Source: JANXQZ01 sp038225555
GTDB lineage: Bacteria > Acidobacteriota > Terriglobia > Bryobacterales > Bryobacteraceae
Direction: 5' to 3'
Assembly: GCA_038225555.1 (NCBI GenBank)
Contig: JBBRRB010000020.1
Coordinates: 1-64,000 of the forward strand
Length of the DNA: 64,000 nt
The number at the start of each line of letters is the position of its first letter. Position 1 is the stretch's first letter. Shown piece after piece: positions 26,828 through 36,686 of the stretch. The notes under the pieces are model-generated. The model made no database searches. It had not been told where the DNA came from and worked only from the letters and a program-made list of their open reading frames with translations. The position numbers were made by a program, and so were the translations under genes.

Positions 26828-27616
26828 CTAATCTCGGTCATTCCCGCCGTCGGTGGCGAAGTGCAGGCCTAGTAACTGAAGAGTGAATAGCAGGACAAGC
26901 CGCGGATTGGTTTTCAGGTACCGCTTCCAGAGCCGCCGCGGCTCGGTTAGGAGCCGGAACAGCCACTCCATGCCTATTCGCATCATCCAGCGAGGTGCTT
27001 GGGACTTCGTGCCCGAAAGGAAGTCAAAGGCTGCGCCCACCCCAACCATTACAGATTGCACGCGGTTCTTGTGGGCGGCCATCCAATAGTCCTGTTTGGG
27101 CGTACCCAATCCGACAAAGAGAAGCCCCACATCCGCCCGATTGATGTCCTCAACGATTCGGTCGTCTTCGTCCGCGGTTAAAGGCCGGAAAGGTGGAGAG
27201 CAGGCGTAGGCTATACGGAGGTTGGGATAGCGATTCCGGACGACATCTTGAAGCCGCTGAAGAGTTGCAGAAGCGGCGCCATAGAATCCGACGGAAAGAC
27301 CCAGAGATGCGGACATATCGAGCAATGCAAGAGTGAGGTCCGGCCCGTACACTCGCACGGCTTTGGAATGGCCGAGCAGTTTGAGGCACCAGACCAGCGG
27401 CATTCCATCGGGAGTGACCAGATCAGCTTCGTTGGTGACCTCCCGGAACCCGCGCGAATCGTGGGCGGACATGACGTTGAAGACGTTGGCCACGCACACG
27501 TATTTCGAGGCTTTTTGTTGGGCCCAACCACAGAGAAGGTTCGAGGCTTGTTCGTAGGTAGTTGCGTCAACACGCATGCCGAGGATGTGGGCTGGTTGAG
27601 GGACTGCTTCGATCAT
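26828..27616 (-). CDS. WecG/TagA/CpsF-family glycosyltransferase
   Basis: 262 residues with the GT26 features: ILGMRVDATTYEQASNLL, CVANVFNVMSAHDSRGFREV, LVTPDGMPLVW (the DG-M motif), and LLFVGLGTPKQDYWMAAHKN followed by GVGAAFDFLSG. The family adds ManNAc(A) or a related sugar to an undecaprenyl-linked acceptor. Start ATG 27616 has AAGGCAG at a suitable distance but overlaps the upstream GT4 gene by 50 bases; an internal ATG at 27577 is possible. The last step before the WbaP-like gene is a 255-bp spacer. Confidence 0.87.
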   Translation of the reverse strand: MIEAVPQPAHILGMRVDATTYEQASNLLCGWAQQKASKYVCVANVFNVMSAHDSRGFREVTNEADLVTPDGMPLVWCLKLLGHSKAVRVYGPDLTLALLDMSASLGLSVGFYGAASATLQRLQDVVRNRYPNLRIAYACSPPFRPLTADEDDRIVEDINRADVGLLFVGLGTPKQDYWMAAHKNRVQSVMVGVGAAFDFLSGTKSQAPRWMMRIGMEWLFRLLTEPRRLWKRYLKTNPRLVLLFTLQLLGLHFATDGGNDRD

Positions 27617-28799
27617 TGGTTCTGCCTTTCACGCCCTCGGACAGGGCGCGTTGATACACGGCCATCATCAAGCTGTAGTTTCGTTCCATGGTGTACTTCT
27701 GCTCGAATTCGCGCCGAGCTTCGATGCGCATTTCAGCCATTTTATTTGGATTCTGGTTTAGGCACGTCATTGCGCTTGCCAAAGCATGCGCATCACCGGG
27801 AGTGAACAACAAGCCCGTCCTGCCGTGATCGACGATTTCAGCGACGGCACCAATCCGCGACGCAATGACAGGCGTGCTTTGAGCGAATGCTTCGGCCGCG
27901 ACTCTGCCAAACGTTTCATACAATTCAGAAGGGAAGATCAGGCATTTCGCGGAACCCATCAGGGACAGAACCTCGGGTTGCGGCAGCCTACCCAGGTATT
28001 GGATACGATTATCGCGCTCAGCGGCGGCGCGGACCTCGGCCTCAAGCGGGCCATCCCCAACGATTTTGAGCCGCGTGCCGGCATCCATGATTTCCATTGC
28101 CTTGATAAGCGTCCGGACTCCCTTATCGACGGCCAGCCGCCCGACAAAAATGAAGTCCTGGCCGCCGACTCCGGCCAAGCCAGGGTCAAGAACGAAGTTC
28201 GGTTTGACGACAATCTTCGACTCGGGGAATCCATTTTCGACGAACTTGCGCTTTGCGAACTCCGAGACGGCAATGAACACGCTCACGACGTTTTCCCAAG
28301 TTTTCAGGACGCGATGAACGCCGATCATTGTGGACACGGCGGCTGTCTGCGCGGCGCTGCCGCGATAGCACTTATGGACGAGGGCAGGCCACGGCATGGA
28401 GTGTTTCACACAGTCTTCGCAGACCGCTCCGTTCCTAAAAAAGGTTGCAGCCGGGCATAGCAAGCGATAGTTATGGAGCGTTTGAACAACCGGGACGCCG
28501 CACCGGCGGGCGGCGTAATGCACCGAAGGCGATGCGAGCGGGAAAAAATTATGGATATCCACAATATCGGGGGACCAATTGCGGATCTCGCTTACGACCA
28601 TTTTGTAAGAGTACGGAGACCAAGATGCTTGAATTCCGGCTTTCAAGACGTTCAGCCCTCCAATGGCCGCATTGTCGAAAACCAGTTCTCGAAGGTTGTG
28701 ACCTTTGGACGCCAGCATGCGGCTATCCGACTCACGCGCCTCGTCCTCGCCTCCGCGAAACTTATACTTGTTGTGAACGGACAGGATTTTTAGAGGCAC
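27567..28799 (-). CDS. GT4-family glycosyltransferase
   Basis: 410 residues, GT-B fold: N-terminal ILSVHNKYKFRGGEDEARES, FFPLASPSVHYAARRCGVPV, then the C-terminal nucleotide-sugar domain with FIFVGRLAVDKGVRTLIKAM, ELYETFGRVAAEAFAQSTPV and a GLLFTPGDAHALA tail. It starts at GTG 28799, overlapping the stop of the deleted GT4 pseudogene upstream. It probably adds one sugar of the repeat unit on the cytoplasmic face; donor unknown. Confidence 0.85.
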   Translation of the reverse strand: MPLKILSVHNKYKFRGGEDEARESDSRMLASKGHNLRELVFDNAAIGGLNVLKAGIQASWSPYSYKMVVSEIRNWSPDIVDIHNFFPLASPSVHYAARRCGVPVVQTLHNYRLLCPAATFFRNGAVCEDCVKHSMPWPALVHKCYRGSAAQTAAVSTMIGVHRVLKTWENVVSVFIAVSEFAKRKFVENGFPESKIVVKPNFVLDPGLAGVGGQDFIFVGRLAVDKGVRTLIKAMEIMDAGTRLKIVGDGPLEAEVRAAAERDNRIQYLGRLPQPEVLSLMGSAKCLIFPSELYETFGRVAAEAFAQSTPVIASRIGAVAEIVDHGRTGLLFTPGDAHALASAMTCLNQNPNKMAEMRIEARREFEQKYTMERNYSLMMAVYQRALSEGVKGRTNDRSSPSTSPHPRHAC

Positions 28800-29120
28800 T
28801 GTGGACAGATTCCCTCGCAGTCGATGGCCTTAAGCATGGCGTCGGCGCCGCAAGCTGGATGTATGCGCTCAACGGCCAGCCGCCGAGCCTTCCTACCCAG
28901 TTGAACAACTCGTGTTCGGACAAGGCCTGCCGGATATTCGCAAAGGAGATTCTGAATTGAGACCGCCGCTTTCCTGATCGTGACATGTTAGCAATTCCGA
29001 ATTTGATCGGCTCTACAGGACTAATTTATGCCCGTGGTTCCTTAGCAAGGCAATCTCGCGTTCTACAACAGCATGCTCTCCGCCTTCCTGTTGATAACTG
29101 TTGTCGATGATCAATATCAT
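28790..29120 (-). pseudogene. Internally deleted GT4 glycosyltransferase
   Basis: From ATG 29120, with AAAGGG six bases upstream, the frame encodes ILIIDNSYQQEGGEHAVVER and EIALLRNHGHKLVL before a TAG near 29016. This matches the N-terminus of the neighbouring GT4 protein (ILSVHNKYKFRGGEDEARES). After a short break a second stretch, from about 28987 to the TAA at 28790-28792, reads like a GT4 C-terminus (IQNLLCEYPAG, VVQLGRKARRLAVERIHPAC). About 300 central residues are missing. The end overlaps the next start, and the start lies 21 bases after the fused GT gene, so an original operon gene was gutted in place. Confidence 0.7.
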
Positions 29121-29141
29121 CAAATACCCTTTCGCAGAATA

Positions 29142-31394
29142 CTACTCGCGCCGCATCCGGTGTGTTGCTACAGCTACGGCCGGGACACGTGCACTGATTG
29201 CCGCAACAATCTGCTCTCCCACGGACTCGGCGGTCCTCAACCTTTCTCTGTTCGGATATTCAAAGTCTCTTCGTGCTGCCCTTGCAAGTGCCTGAACAAA
29301 GTCGTCATGATCAAGAGGATCGAAAAGAGCCGCGTCCGGAAGGATTTCTCTGGCACAACCCGCGTACTTGGAACAAATCACGGGCACGTTGGCCCACAGA
29401 GCTTCGTTCACGACGAGACCCCACACGTCTTCCAGCGTCGGGAATACGAGACAATCCGCCTCGGCGTAGTAATCTAGGATTTCGTCTGGCGTCTTCAGGC
29501 CTGCAAAACGAACGCTTGCAATGCCGAGTTGGCTAGCGAGCGCCTCTAAGCGGAGCCTCTCCGGGCCGTCACCGACAATTGTCAATAGTACTTCACCGTT
29601 GTCCCGGCTTACCTCCGCGAACGCCCTAAGCAACTCACCTATGCCCTTGCGAGCTAAGAGTTGACTAACGCATAGCAGCCGGACCGAACTTGGCGTAGAG
29701 GAGGTATGGCGAACGGATTTGTATCGCGCCTCATCAATGCAATTTTGAATTTGTATGATGGTTGCGCTCCGGACACCAAGACTCTCGAGATACTCAGTAG
29801 ACGTCTGGCCATAACTGATCCAGCCTTTGACGATGTGCGCTAACGCTCGTCTCAATAGGCGGCGTCCGATGCTTCGGACGCGTTCGGTGTGGCATGTGCC
29901 ACCCCACCATACCCAGACGGGAACGTGGAAGAGGAGACCATAGACCACTGCAATGCACGTCCGCATTCCCATTTCATTGCTGATAATGATGCGCGGATTG
30001 CTCCTAATTAGATCGACAAGATATCCCGGCGTTATATGAAGGTATGACAAATCAAATACCTCGCCCTTCATCTGCCGTACTTTGCGAAATGTCCAGCCCC
30101 AAGAGCGCTTGGCTGGTATGGCGCCAACCCCGTCCGCCCACGCTCCGCGGTTGTCTTCCTTTCCAGCTATGAACACCCGCAATTCGAAGTTCTTAGCAAT
30201 CTGTCGATACACGGGCAGACGGTAAGGAGCGACGATGTTCGTCAAAAGGGCGAGCCGCGCCCTTGGTTGCTGACAGATTGTCTTTTCGAGGGCAGAGGTA
30301 ATCATATCGGCTACGCGTTCCGGATTGAGAGCCATCGCAGCGGCGCGAGCCTCCAGTCGCATTTCGTCGAGCCGGTCTCGCGGAGTTTGGAGTGCCCGGT
30401 CTATCGCGTCCATCATTTCCGCCTGTTTGTCCGGACGAAAGCACCAGCCAGTGCTGCCTTCTTTAACGAGTTCTTCAACGGCTTGGCTGTAAAGGCTCCC
30501 AAGCACTGGGACACCAGAGGCCATCGCCTCATTAACTACGAGGCCCCATGTGTCGGCCCATGTCGGAAGTATCAGGATCCCCGCACGCGCATAGAATGCG
30601 ACCGTATCCTCGTAAGACACATTTCCATGAAATTTTATAAGGAGGTTTTTATTCGCCGAAAATTTCTCGAGCGATGTGCGAAGCGGCCCGTCGCCTACCA
30701 AGTCTAGGGTTACTGATCTGTCGGGATGTGTCCCGGCCCATTCGTTAAGGGCGGAAAGGAATGGGCGCAACCCCTTCCGCTCGATCAACTGACCTACGAA
30801 TAGGAGAGAGTGCGACAGGGCCGGAGGCCGGGTTGCCGGACACCGGCTAAACAAGGCGGTTTCAATCGCGTATGGAATTTCACAGATTCTATGGCGCGGG
30901 ATGCCGAGTTTGCGCAGGTAGCGCCCACCGCTACAGCCGTTTGTGATGAATAGATCGACTGAATGCTGGATTAAGAAACGGGCCACATGGCGCAACCATC
31001 CCCGCCCGTGTTCGGTGGACTCAGCAACGTCAGCCCACACGAGGAGAGCCGTGCGCCTATTCAGCAATCTATATAAAGAGGCTAGCAACGTGCGAGCGCC
31101 CATTTCGACCGAAATAATAACCTCCGGGCGAAATCGTTGGAGGTCTCGAACGGTGTTCATCGGGACATGAACGAACAATCGCTCTTCGAAGCCCCTCGGA
31201 TGGCGCCAAAGGCCCGGCAGCGTCCAAGTCTTCTGAGCCACGACGTGCAGTCGCGTACTCGGCGCGCTCCACGGCCGGTTAGGTTCCATGCTGGTCGAAA
31301 CCATCACACAAAGGTTTGTCACACGCTCCGCCAACGCCTCCAATACGGGCGCTAGATACGGCGAGATAAAGTTTGTGAGAAACGCTACACGCAT
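29142..31394 (-). CDS. Tandem double GT4 glycosyltransferase
   Basis: 750 residues containing two complete GT-B proteins in one frame. The first (1 to about 370) begins MRVAFLTNFISPYLAPVLEA and has LLFVGQLIERKGLRPFLSAL and VVNEAMASGVPVLGS. The second (about 378-750) begins RLALLTNIVAPYRLPVYRQI and has LLCVSQLLARKGIGELLRAF and VVNEALWANVPVICS. GGAG lies eight bases before the start. The two halves are clearly related, so a duplication with stop-codon loss is likely. A single polypeptide could add two successive sugars, or act as a fixed dimer. Confidence 0.85.
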   Translation of the reverse strand: MRVAFLTNFISPYLAPVLEALAERVTNLCVMVSTSMEPNRPWSAPSTRLHVVAQKTWTLPGLWRHPRGFEERLFVHVPMNTVRDLQRFRPEVIISVEMGARTLLASLYRLLNRRTALLVWADVAESTEHGRGWLRHVARFLIQHSVDLFITNGCSGGRYLRKLGIPRHRICEIPYAIETALFSRCPATRPPALSHSLLFVGQLIERKGLRPFLSALNEWAGTHPDRSVTLDLVGDGPLRTSLEKFSANKNLLIKFHGNVSYEDTVAFYARAGILILPTWADTWGLVVNEAMASGVPVLGSLYSQAVEELVKEGSTGWCFRPDKQAEMMDAIDRALQTPRDRLDEMRLEARAAAMALNPERVADMITSALEKTICQQPRARLALLTNIVAPYRLPVYRQIAKNFELRVFIAGKEDNRGAWADGVGAIPAKRSWGWTFRKVRQMKGEVFDLSYLHITPGYLVDLIRSNPRIIISNEMGMRTCIAVVYGLLFHVPVWVWWGGTCHTERVRSIGRRLLRRALAHIVKGWISYGQTSTEYLESLGVRSATIIQIQNCIDEARYKSVRHTSSTPSSVRLLCVSQLLARKGIGELLRAFAEVSRDNGEVLLTIVGDGPERLRLEALASQLGIASVRFAGLKTPDEILDYYAEADCLVFPTLEDVWGLVVNEALWANVPVICSKYAGCAREILPDAALFDPLDHDDFVQALARAARRDFEYPNRERLRTAESVGEQIVAAISARVPAVAVATHRMRRE

Positions 31395-31760
31395 TCGAAG
31401 TCTCCAGAAGGTCGGTTAATCCCAACACGCAATTCTCAAAGTGTGTCGATGGTTCGGAGGGGGATCTGCATTACGCCAAGTTCTTCCGATACCAATCGCG
31501 AATAAAGTGAACCCCTCGTGCCCCCTCTCGTTAGACCCGTGCGCTTCGTGGGAGTACCCTTCTTGGAACTGTTCGAAACCTCGCAATACAGCCTCTGTGC
31601 ATTGAGGAACGGGACTCTGAATTGTCGATTTGAGTGCAAACACTATGCAGAACGGCACGGTTGGCAGTAGTGTCGACTTGGAAAAGTTCTTCTGAGGGTT
31701 CTTTTGTCAACTCGCCGACTCAAACCATTCGGATAAGCACTGCTCAATCGGGCGATATGA
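31395..31760. other. Intergenic gap inside the polysaccharide locus
   Basis: 366 bp between the GT2 and double-GT genes. Minus-strand frames of up to 80 codons are present, but none has a recognisable domain or good ribosome site. It may be the residue of a lost gene. Confidence 0.4.
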
Positions 31761-32588
31761 TTACAGGCCCACTAAGACCCTCAGGTACGGGATTGGCCAA
31801 TACACCAGAGCGCGAATTCCTGCATTGGTCCATAAGAACCGCCACCAATCACCCGGAGGCAGTCCCTTTCGACCGATTAGCATCCGGAAGCGCTGCATTC
31901 GCGGCAGTTCACAATTCGACCAACTTTGAGCGACGGGGTTGGCAGCACACTCCGCTAAGAACCCGGGCGCGAGCAGTACTGGAATCCTTTGCCGCCGTGC
32001 ATGCAAACCGTAGTCGGTGTCCCCGGTCGCATGGCTGAACGAACGGATGATGCCGAGCATCTGGAAGGCAGCCTTCGTTATGAGGATTAGATTGCCATTG
32101 AAGGTGTCACACATTTTGGTGAGGACCGGGTCCGGCCTAATCAGCGAAACCCTCGCCGGATGTCTACCGAGCAGGGCCTGTCCGCCGTAGGTGTGCGTTC
32201 CGGTTCCAGCATCGCAGCATGAACCCACAACAACGCATTGCTGCTGCAATTCACTCTCCTTCGCCCTTAATAATGTCTGCAAGGATCCCGGATGCAAAAA
32301 AGTATCGTCGTTCAACCACAAATAACAATCGGGGGCCATTGCGAGCGCATGCTGCCAGGCCAGGCGCATCCCGCCACACCAGAATAGCGTCCCATCTCCC
32401 GTGATGACGGTTACTTCGGGATACATCTTACGAATTGCGTCACCAGTGCCGTCCGTACTGCCATCGTCGACCAGATAGACTGCCACGGCTAATTCGGGAA
32501 CTACCTGAGCGAATAAATGCCCAAGGCACTTGAGTGTTCCTTCCTTGCGATTGTGACAAGTCATGAGGACGGCAACAGTAGTGTTCAT
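31761..32588 (-). CDS. GT2-family glycosyltransferase
   Basis: About 275 residues from ATG 32588 (NTTVAVLMTCHNRKEGTLKC); an in-frame start at 32606 is possible. GT-A features: YLVDDGSTDGT, GGMRLAWQHAL, the DXD-like motif in CYLWLNDDTFLHPGSL, and FNGNLILITKAAFQMLG followed by HATGDTDYGLHAR. The latter part resembles rhamnosyltransferase-like GT2 proteins. It acts in repeat-unit assembly; donor and acceptor unknown. Confidence 0.85.
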   Translation of the reverse strand: MNTTVAVLMTCHNRKEGTLKCLGHLFAQVVPELAVAVYLVDDGSTDGTGDAIRKMYPEVTVITGDGTLFWCGGMRLAWQHALAMAPDCYLWLNDDTFLHPGSLQTLLRAKESELQQQCVVVGSCCDAGTGTHTYGGQALLGRHPARVSLIRPDPVLTKMCDTFNGNLILITKAAFQMLGIIRSFSHATGDTDYGLHARRQRIPVLLAPGFLAECAANPVAQSWSNCELPRMQRFRMLIGRKGLPPGDWWRFLWTNAGIRALVYWPIPYLRVLVGL

Positions 32589-32662
32589 TGGAAGTCCCCG
32601 TAGCAATAGACCGAAACAAGCTAGCGAGAGGTGCAGTTTATCGCGTGACGAAGCCTGTATTG

Positions 32663-34012
32663 CTACCTAACTGATGACAATTGCGGCTCGCGCACCCGTG
32701 GGATAAGTTCGCAATCTCCGTGTCTGGTCTTTACGCGAATGGGTTTGATGGTTGAAACTGCCCAAGCCAATCCAAACACTCCGCCCAATGCAAGCGACCC
32801 ATTGTAGGGTATGAAAAACGTAATCAGCGTCAAGAAGATAGATTGAAGAAGGACTCTTCCGACTTGATGGTCCCGGTCTATCCGGCGGTGGACACGAATC
32901 CATCCCCCGATTCCTCTGGCGACAATGAGAAGCCATGCCACAAAGAGAATCTCACCGAGTATCCCGTAGTAAGCGAAAGTAGCGACGTAGCGGTCGTGGA
33001 TGTGTACCGACGCAAAACTAGCCTCCGATCCAAGGTCCCGTCCTGCTGGCGGGCCAATCCAAAGCTCCCCAACGCCACCGGAAAATGCACGATCGAAAAC
33101 CTCATTGAACCCTTGCGTGCGCCACGTCCATGTGCTGTTATCGCCCAGGGCCTCTTCCACATTGGCGGCGATCAATGTCCAGGTGCCGTCCTTGAACTGT
33201 GGAACAATGGCAAAGCACATTAGAATTGTCGATATAGCCGCAATCGACGCTCCTAGCCAAAACGTTCTTGACAACCTTGTGGTTCGGAGAGCAAGCCACA
33301 TTAAGCCGACGACGAGTGCCATCCATACGGTTCGGTGCTGCAAGAACAGGATTTCGATAGAGAACGCTCCGGCCAGAATCAGTCCCCACCAACTGAAGCC
33401 GCGAGCTACCTGAAGGCTGAGCGCAGCCAGCAAGGCCTGCCCGAGTACCATCGCGTACTCGCTATTCAATACGCGAGCAATTTCTCTAAAGTCATCGTCG
33501 CTAGCCGATGCAGGCGTGGGAAGCAGGTCGGCCCACCTGGAGGCAGCGAGCACCGCCAACGCCAGCCCTAGCAAGCCGAGCCATTTCGCCAAACGGACCC
33601 AGTTCAGCTGCAGATCTGCTCGAAGGAACATGATGGCTAGAGGAGGAATTATAAGATAGGCCAAGTCCCGGGTCCCGTTACCAGAGGGCTTCACGCCGAA
33701 CTGAACCGCACCGCGGGCCATATTGACAACCATGAGAACGAATAGCGCGAGGAGCGGCCATGCCGAGCGTGGCGGCAACTTGCGAGCCCGCACTATAGTG
33801 AGTAAGCCGGCGCAGAGGAGGATCACACATGCAACATCTTCGGGATAGACGAAGACGCCGAGATCGAGACCCTGTTTACCAAGATCGAAACAATCCATCG
33901 CTATGGCAATCGCCAAACTGGCGATTGCCATAGCAGCGGTAAGTCGCCATAACAGAAGCCCAAGCGTAAGCAGCGCCGCGACGATGCCGACGTAATGAAG
34001 GAGAGATGCCAT
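32663..34012 (-). CDS. O-antigen polymerase-like membrane protein (Wzy-type)
   Basis: 449 residues with around twelve TM helices and the family's long periplasmic loop (GGVGELWIGPPAGRDLGSEA, then VHIHDRYVATFAYYGILGEI). Such proteins join lipid-linked repeat units in the periplasm. The position between GT genes and near the flippase supports a Wzy role, whereas the other O-antigen-ligase-like gene (23555-24715) sits at the far end of the cluster. Confidence 0.78.
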   Translation of the reverse strand: MASLLHYVGIVAALLTLGLLLWRLTAAMAIASLAIAIAMDCFDLGKQGLDLGVFVYPEDVACVILLCAGLLTIVRARKLPPRSAWPLLALFVLMVVNMARGAVQFGVKPSGNGTRDLAYLIIPPLAIMFLRADLQLNWVRLAKWLGLLGLALAVLAASRWADLLPTPASASDDDFREIARVLNSEYAMVLGQALLAALSLQVARGFSWWGLILAGAFSIEILFLQHRTVWMALVVGLMWLALRTTRLSRTFWLGASIAAISTILMCFAIVPQFKDGTWTLIAANVEEALGDNSTWTWRTQGFNEVFDRAFSGGVGELWIGPPAGRDLGSEASFASVHIHDRYVATFAYYGILGEILFVAWLLIVARGIGGWIRVHRRIDRDHQVGRVLLQSIFLTLITFFIPYNGSLALGGVFGLAWAVSTIKPIRVKTRHGDCELIPRVREPQLSSVR

Positions 34013-34224
34013 GAAATCCGTAACCCGAGCTCTGACTAGCTGTTAGCTACCCGTTTGTTTGCCTTGGAGTTTGATGTTTCGGAGCTGTTAGCGCCGGGTG
34101 AGAAATCGGCTACGGCGAGAGCCAACAGGCAGCCTCTTACGATGCCAGCTATGTCACGCGTATCGGAATCGCTGCTGCTTAGACTGAATTGCGACGTGGT
34201 GGCTTGTTGTCGTTTCTCATCGTT

Positions 34225-35376
34225 TCAAAAAAGAAGCTCTTCCGACGCCGTTTGCATGGAGATTTCAGACCGGACACCATTATAGAGATCGTAGTAGGCC
34301 TTGGCGCCAATTTCCACGCCGAACCTGGCCCGCATTGATGCGGCATTGGCCGATGAGCCTGCAGGGAAGTGCGCAAGTGCCAGCTCAATGGCCGCAGCTA
34401 CAGCAGACGGTTCCGCTTGGACCCAGAACCCATCCGGCACGTGCGCCTTGAAGTCCCTTAGACCAGGAACGTCAGTTAAGACGAGTGGTAACCCGCACGC
34501 TGCCGCCTCAATTGCGGCATTGCCCAGTCCCTCTCGCAATGAAGGCATCACGAACACGTCGGCTGCCCATAGTACTGAGCGTGGATCGGCTGTGGCTCCT
34601 AAAAACGCGCAACGTTCTCCGACGCCCAGTTCGGTCGCAAGCGACCGCTCGCTCTCGCAAGGATCCTCCTCGCCGGCGTGCAAAAAGAGCCAGTCAGCGC
34701 GTCCCTTAAGTTGGAGCAACTTCAGAGCTCGAAGCAGAACGGTGTGGTTCTTCCACTCACTGCAATTTCCTACGGTGGCGATTACCGATTGTCCCTCAAG
34801 GATGCCGTGGGCCCGGCGCGCTTCTGTTCTCTCCTGCGGCGAAGGGCGACGAAACAGAGCATCGTCATACCAATTTGAGATCATCACAGTACGATTCCAA
34901 AACAATCGCTCTTCGTTTTCAGCGACCGATTTCCCGATTGCAACCGCAATCGTGCCAAGCGATCGCAATCCCCGGCGCATAACGATTCGGGAGAGCCGCA
35001 ACAGCCCTGTGAATGGGAACACACTGTGTATCGTGTGAACAATTCTATGAACTCCGGCAAGCCTGGCCGCCAAGCCGTAAAACACATGCGCCTGCTCCGT
35101 ATGGATGTGAACCGCATCGAAGTGACCCAGGCGGATCAGGTCGCGCACTTGGTGGAAAAACGTGAATTTCTTACCGAATGGGATGTGGAAGATTTCGAAG
35201 CCAGCCTCTCTTAGGCGGTTGGCATACGAACCCTCGGTTCGGCCTGTGGCCAGAATTGCGTGAGGCTTGGCGGCGAGAAACCATAATGGCGCCGCGATCC
35301 GAAGCATGACTTCCGCCCCGGAAGGCCGCAGCTCGCTCAAAATATGTAACACCCTGGGTGTGGTCCTCCCCGTCAT
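34225..35376 (-). CDS. GT4-family glycosyltransferase
   Basis: About 383 residues from ATG 35376 (TGRTTPRVLHILSELRPSGA), five bases after the preceding stop; an ATG at 35403 inside the upstream gene has poor spacing to its ribosome site. GT-B landmarks: FDAVHIHTEQAHVFYGLAAR, RIVHTIHSVFPFTG, ATVGNCSEWKNHTVLLRALK, VFVMPSLREGLGNAAIEAAA, and GLPLVLTDVPGLRDF. A cytoplasmic transferase of repeat-unit synthesis. Confidence 0.85.
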   Translation of the reverse strand: MTGRTTPRVLHILSELRPSGAEVMLRIAAPLWFLAAKPHAILATGRTEGSYANRLREAGFEIFHIPFGKKFTFFHQVRDLIRLGHFDAVHIHTEQAHVFYGLAARLAGVHRIVHTIHSVFPFTGLLRLSRIVMRRGLRSLGTIAVAIGKSVAENEERLFWNRTVMISNWYDDALFRRPSPQERTEARRAHGILEGQSVIATVGNCSEWKNHTVLLRALKLLQLKGRADWLFLHAGEEDPCESERSLATELGVGERCAFLGATADPRSVLWAADVFVMPSLREGLGNAAIEAAACGLPLVLTDVPGLRDFKAHVPDGFWVQAEPSAVAAAIELALAHFPAGSSANAASMRARFGVEIGAKAYYDLYNGVRSEISMQTASEELLF

Positions 35377-35381
35377 TGTAG

Positions 35382-36686
35382 TTACCCCGTTGATTGCTGA
35401 CATTCCTTCCAGTCCCGGATAATATCTCTGTAGAAGCGCAGGTGCATGTCGACCACCAGATCAGGACTAAACCGGTTCGGTATCATTTGTTGGGCGTAAG
35501 AAACCATCGAGACTGCGCGGTCTCGGTCTCGGACCAGAGACAATGCTGCCTGAGCGATCGCGGCGGGGTTTTTTATGTCAACCAACACCCCGGCACGACC
35601 GTAATCTAATGTCCAAGGGACTGCGCCGCTGGCGCGTCCAGCGATAACCGGACAACCGGCCTGAATGGCCTCACAAATCGAGATCCCATGGGTTTCAATC
35701 AGGGCGGGATGTAACCAGACGTCCACTTCGGCAGCCAAGGATTTCAGAAATGTCAGGTGTGGGAGGGCTCCCCTGAACTCGACTGAAGAATGAGGGGCTT
35801 TCATCTTCTGTGTATTCCATCCGCTTCCAAATACCAACAGCCGGCTGTCCGGCAGATCTTCCCGAAGGTGATTCATCGCGGAGATCGCAGCGCCAATATT
35901 CTTTAAGCGACCCGGACTTCCGTAGCACCCGAAGGTGATCCGGCCCGTTTTGGGAAACCCCGGCCGCACCGTCACTGTTTCCGGGAGTGGCGGAATCGCA
36001 TTTGGGATCACCCGGATTTCTCCCGAGAAACCGTGGTGCAGTCTGAGATAAGATTCGACAAACGGCGATACAGCAATGATATGGCGAAATCGCTTCAGGA
36101 TAGCCGTGGTGTTGGCTAGCCAGCGCAAAGTGGAGGCATGTGCCAAGGGCCCCCATCTCCAACATGTACTCAGCCTGGCATGTTCCCAAGCCGCGTCGTG
36201 GATTGTGAGCACTTTCGGCCCGTCCCAGTCTGCAACGGCTCGGGCGGTCTCCAGGGTCCAATGCGCGTGAACAATACCAGGCCCGATTTTATGGAGGTGA
36301 TCGAGTGCTATCTTGCGCTCCCTGGATAAACCATCCAGGATCCAAGCAACTCTGCCGCGCTTGCCATATAAAATTGCGCTAAGAGGTTTAGAGCGAATGT
36401 GGAGGTCAGGGCCGTTCTCCAGTCCCCCTAACAAGGTGGTCAGCATTCCGCGGCTGCCAAATTCTTGAGCCAGGTTATGGATCGGGACTGCGGGAGGTCC
36501 GCTTAAAGTAGCAAGCGCGGCTCCGTGTTCACCACCTACCGCTGGCGCCATCGCTGCGGGATCGAAATGGCCGGCTAATACGATGTCGCCGTCAAAAGCG
36601 AGCGCTCGGTGTACTGGGCGCAGAGAGGCAGGTTTCGGTAGTACTTGATTCATCATGTCTTTCGGGTAGAGTGTTGTCGAAGACAT
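35382..36686 (-). CDS. GT4-family glycosyltransferase
   Basis: 434 residues with GT-B features: GPGIVHAHWTLETARAVADW, HDAAWEHARLSTCWRWGPLA, IIAVSPFVESYLRLHHG, then FGCYGSPGRLKNIGAAISAM and ALIETHGISICEAIQAGCPV. The start abuts the flippase stop (TGAATG), indicating coupled translation; an alternative ATG at 36656 exists. A repeat-unit glycosyltransferase with unknown donor. Confidence 0.83.
   Translation of the reverse strand: MSSTTLYPKDMMNQVLPKPASLRPVHRALAFDGDIVLAGHFDPAAMAPAVGGEHGAALATLSGPPAVPIHNLAQEFGSRGMLTTLLGGLENGPDLHIRSKPLSAILYGKRGRVAWILDGLSRERKIALDHLHKIGPGIVHAHWTLETARAVADWDGPKVLTIHDAAWEHARLSTCWRWGPLAHASTLRWLANTTAILKRFRHIIAVSPFVESYLRLHHGFSGEIRVIPNAIPPLPETVTVRPGFPKTGRITFGCYGSPGRLKNIGAAISAMNHLREDLPDSRLLVFGSGWNTQKMKAPHSSVEFRGALPHLTFLKSLAAEVDVWLHPALIETHGISICEAIQAGCPVIAGRASGAVPWTLDYGRAGVLVDIKNPAAIAQAALSLVRDRDRAVSMVSYAQQMIPNRFSPDLVVDMHLRFYRDIIRDWKECQQSTG

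Noticed and set aside
31416..31658. 80-codon minus-strand frame between GT genes
   Set aside because: No domain, no ribosome site, and no matching frame nearby; kept only as part of an unexplained gap.
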